From positions 1,826,001 to 1,890,000 of the forward strand of contig JASJOG010000003.1 of the NCBI GenBank assembly GCA_030142905.1: 64,000 nt of DNA, read 5' to 3'. Of the stretch, positions 63,032-64,000 are shown piece by piece (positions within the stretch are counted from its first letter, which is position 1; each line of letters starts with the position of its first letter). This DNA comes from Heliopora coerulea (lineage: Eukaryota; Cnidaria; Anthozoa; Scleralcyonacea; Helioporidae). The position numbers and the translations under genes are program-made. The notes beneath the pieces are model-generated. The model made no database searches and was not told the DNA's origin. It worked only from the letters and a program-made list of their open reading frames with translations.

Positions 63032-64000
63032 TCAGATGAACGCCAAGTCGAACCTTGGATAGCTCAGCACTGGTGCGTTCACTAGACACTGCTTCAGGTC
63101 AACAAAGGCACGGTTGCACGTACTAGTCCACACGAACGTTTTCTCGTTTCCAACAGTCAGCAAGTTGTGCAATGGTGCAGCAATTGCTGCAAAGTTCTTA
63201 ATCAATCGTCGGTAGCAAGAAGCCAATCCGAGGAAACTGCGCAACTGAGTCTTGTTAGGCGCTACCGGCCATTGGGTCACGGTGTCTACTTTACCCGGAT
63301 CAGTAGCGACCTCCTCCTTAGAGATGACATGACCCAAGTATGGTACAACTTTTTGGAAAAGTTTGCATTTCTGCACTTTGACTTTCAATCCCGCATCACG
63401 AAGCCTGACGAAAACTTCCCTTCAACGTTCAAGGTGTTCCTCGAAAGACGTACAAAAGATTATGATATCATCTAAGTAGACCAAACACGTTGACCACTGC
63501 AGGCCAGCCAACACAGATTCCATCAATCTTTGGAATGTGCTCGGTGCACCTGTCAACCCAAATGGCATAACGCGAAATTCAAACAGTCCGTGAGGCGTAG
63601 CAAAGGCTGTTTTCTCCTGGTCACGTGGTTCGACTTCTACTTGCCAATAACCACTACCAAGATCAGCTGTCGAAAAGTACTTAGCCGCACCCAATGCGTC
63701 GAGTGTAGAGTCTATCCTTGGTGGCGGATAAGCGTCTTTTCGTATCACGTCGTTAAGGCGTCGTTAATCAACGCAAAATCTGGTACTGCCATCTTTCTTT
63801 TTCACGTGTACTACCTGCGAGGCCCAGGGACTTAAAGGTTTCGCCACCCCATCGTCCAACATGGATTTCAAGTTCTTCTCCATCTCGTCCTTCTGGTGGA
63901 ATGGAACTCGCCCGGGAGACTGCTTGATAGGCGCCGGATCACCCGTCCGAATGCGCTGTCTAACCTGACTTGTTCGTCCTAACTCGGAAGGATTGGATAC
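63032..64000 (-). pseudogene. Gypsy reverse transcriptase (broken)
   Basis: Reading leftward from the edge, RT begins with GRVPFHQKDEMEKNL and PWASQVVHVKKKDGS, then a TAA stop (63764-63766). Next comes DAYPPPRIDSTLDAL, YFSTADLGSGYWQV and the catalytic YLDDIIIF (63,748-63,422). After a frame change come YLGHVISKEEV and LRSFLGLASCYRRLIKNF, the RT thumb and connection (63,388-63,032). It has at least two inactivating breaks. Confidence 0.87.

Larger units (their letters stand above)
60305..64000 (-). mobile_element. Gypsy (Ty3-type) LTR retrotransposon, decayed, runs off right edge
   Basis: One complete LTR (60305-60890), then on the minus strand a purine tract, an integrase C-terminal region, integrase, RNase H remnants and reverse transcriptase in the order expected for Gypsy read right to left. 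The left part of the element (gag, protease, 5' LTR) lies beyond base 64,000. It is inserted into the LINE at 60,304/60,305. Confidence 0.88.

Overview
The window reads as a piece of an animal genome, most likely an anthozoan cnidarian (coral or sea anemone). Host genes are intron-rich, host DNA is moderately AT-rich, and the repeats (CR1-like LINEs with an esterase ORF1, BEL/Pao and Gypsy LTR elements, THAP-type P transposons, hAT elements) are of cnidarian type. The species cannot be fixed from the sequence alone.

Region 1 (1 to about 11,340): a very AT-rich, densely coded, virus-like DNA element of the Polinton/Maverick/adintovirus kind. It carries a DDE integrase with a C-terminal chromodomain, a packaging ATPase, a probable double jelly-roll major capsid protein, a probable penton-like protein, two adjacent fibre-like proteins and several small membrane or accessory proteins. 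All but one of the ORFs are open and intact. No DNA polymerase B or protease is visible, so the element probably continues left of base 1. Five genes share the exact motif TATAAAATAAATG, whose last three bases are the start codon, and two more carry a 12-base variant. It looks like a virus-style initiator motif.

Region 2 (12,293 to 20,695): eight 3' exons of a TMEM144-like membrane transporter on the + strand. The N-terminal third is missing, so its first exons probably lie left of the viral element, which would place that element in an intron.

Region 3 (20,700 to 48,400): a transposon cluster holding a pogo/mariner-type MITE, two decayed LINEs, a 1,050-bp non-autonomous hAT with an 8-bp target duplication, a THAP/P-type transposon with an apparently intact 918-residue transposase flanked by about 2.1-kb inverted arms, and a 9.4-kb hAT element whose transposase is split by a very young BEL/Pao element (LTRs differ at one base of 405).

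Region 4 (48,430 to 52,602): exons of a ZNRF3/RNF43-like PA-transmembrane-RING ubiquitin ligase (+), with part of the RING not found. Then comes a single-exon RING/TRAF-zinc-finger/Kelch gene (53,796-55,445, -) and a small hypothetical ORF.

Region 5 (57,833 to 64,000): a CR1-like LINE (+) cut inside its reverse transcriptase by the LTR of a decayed Gypsy element (-) that runs off the right edge. That LTR holds a perfect 45-bp hairpin.
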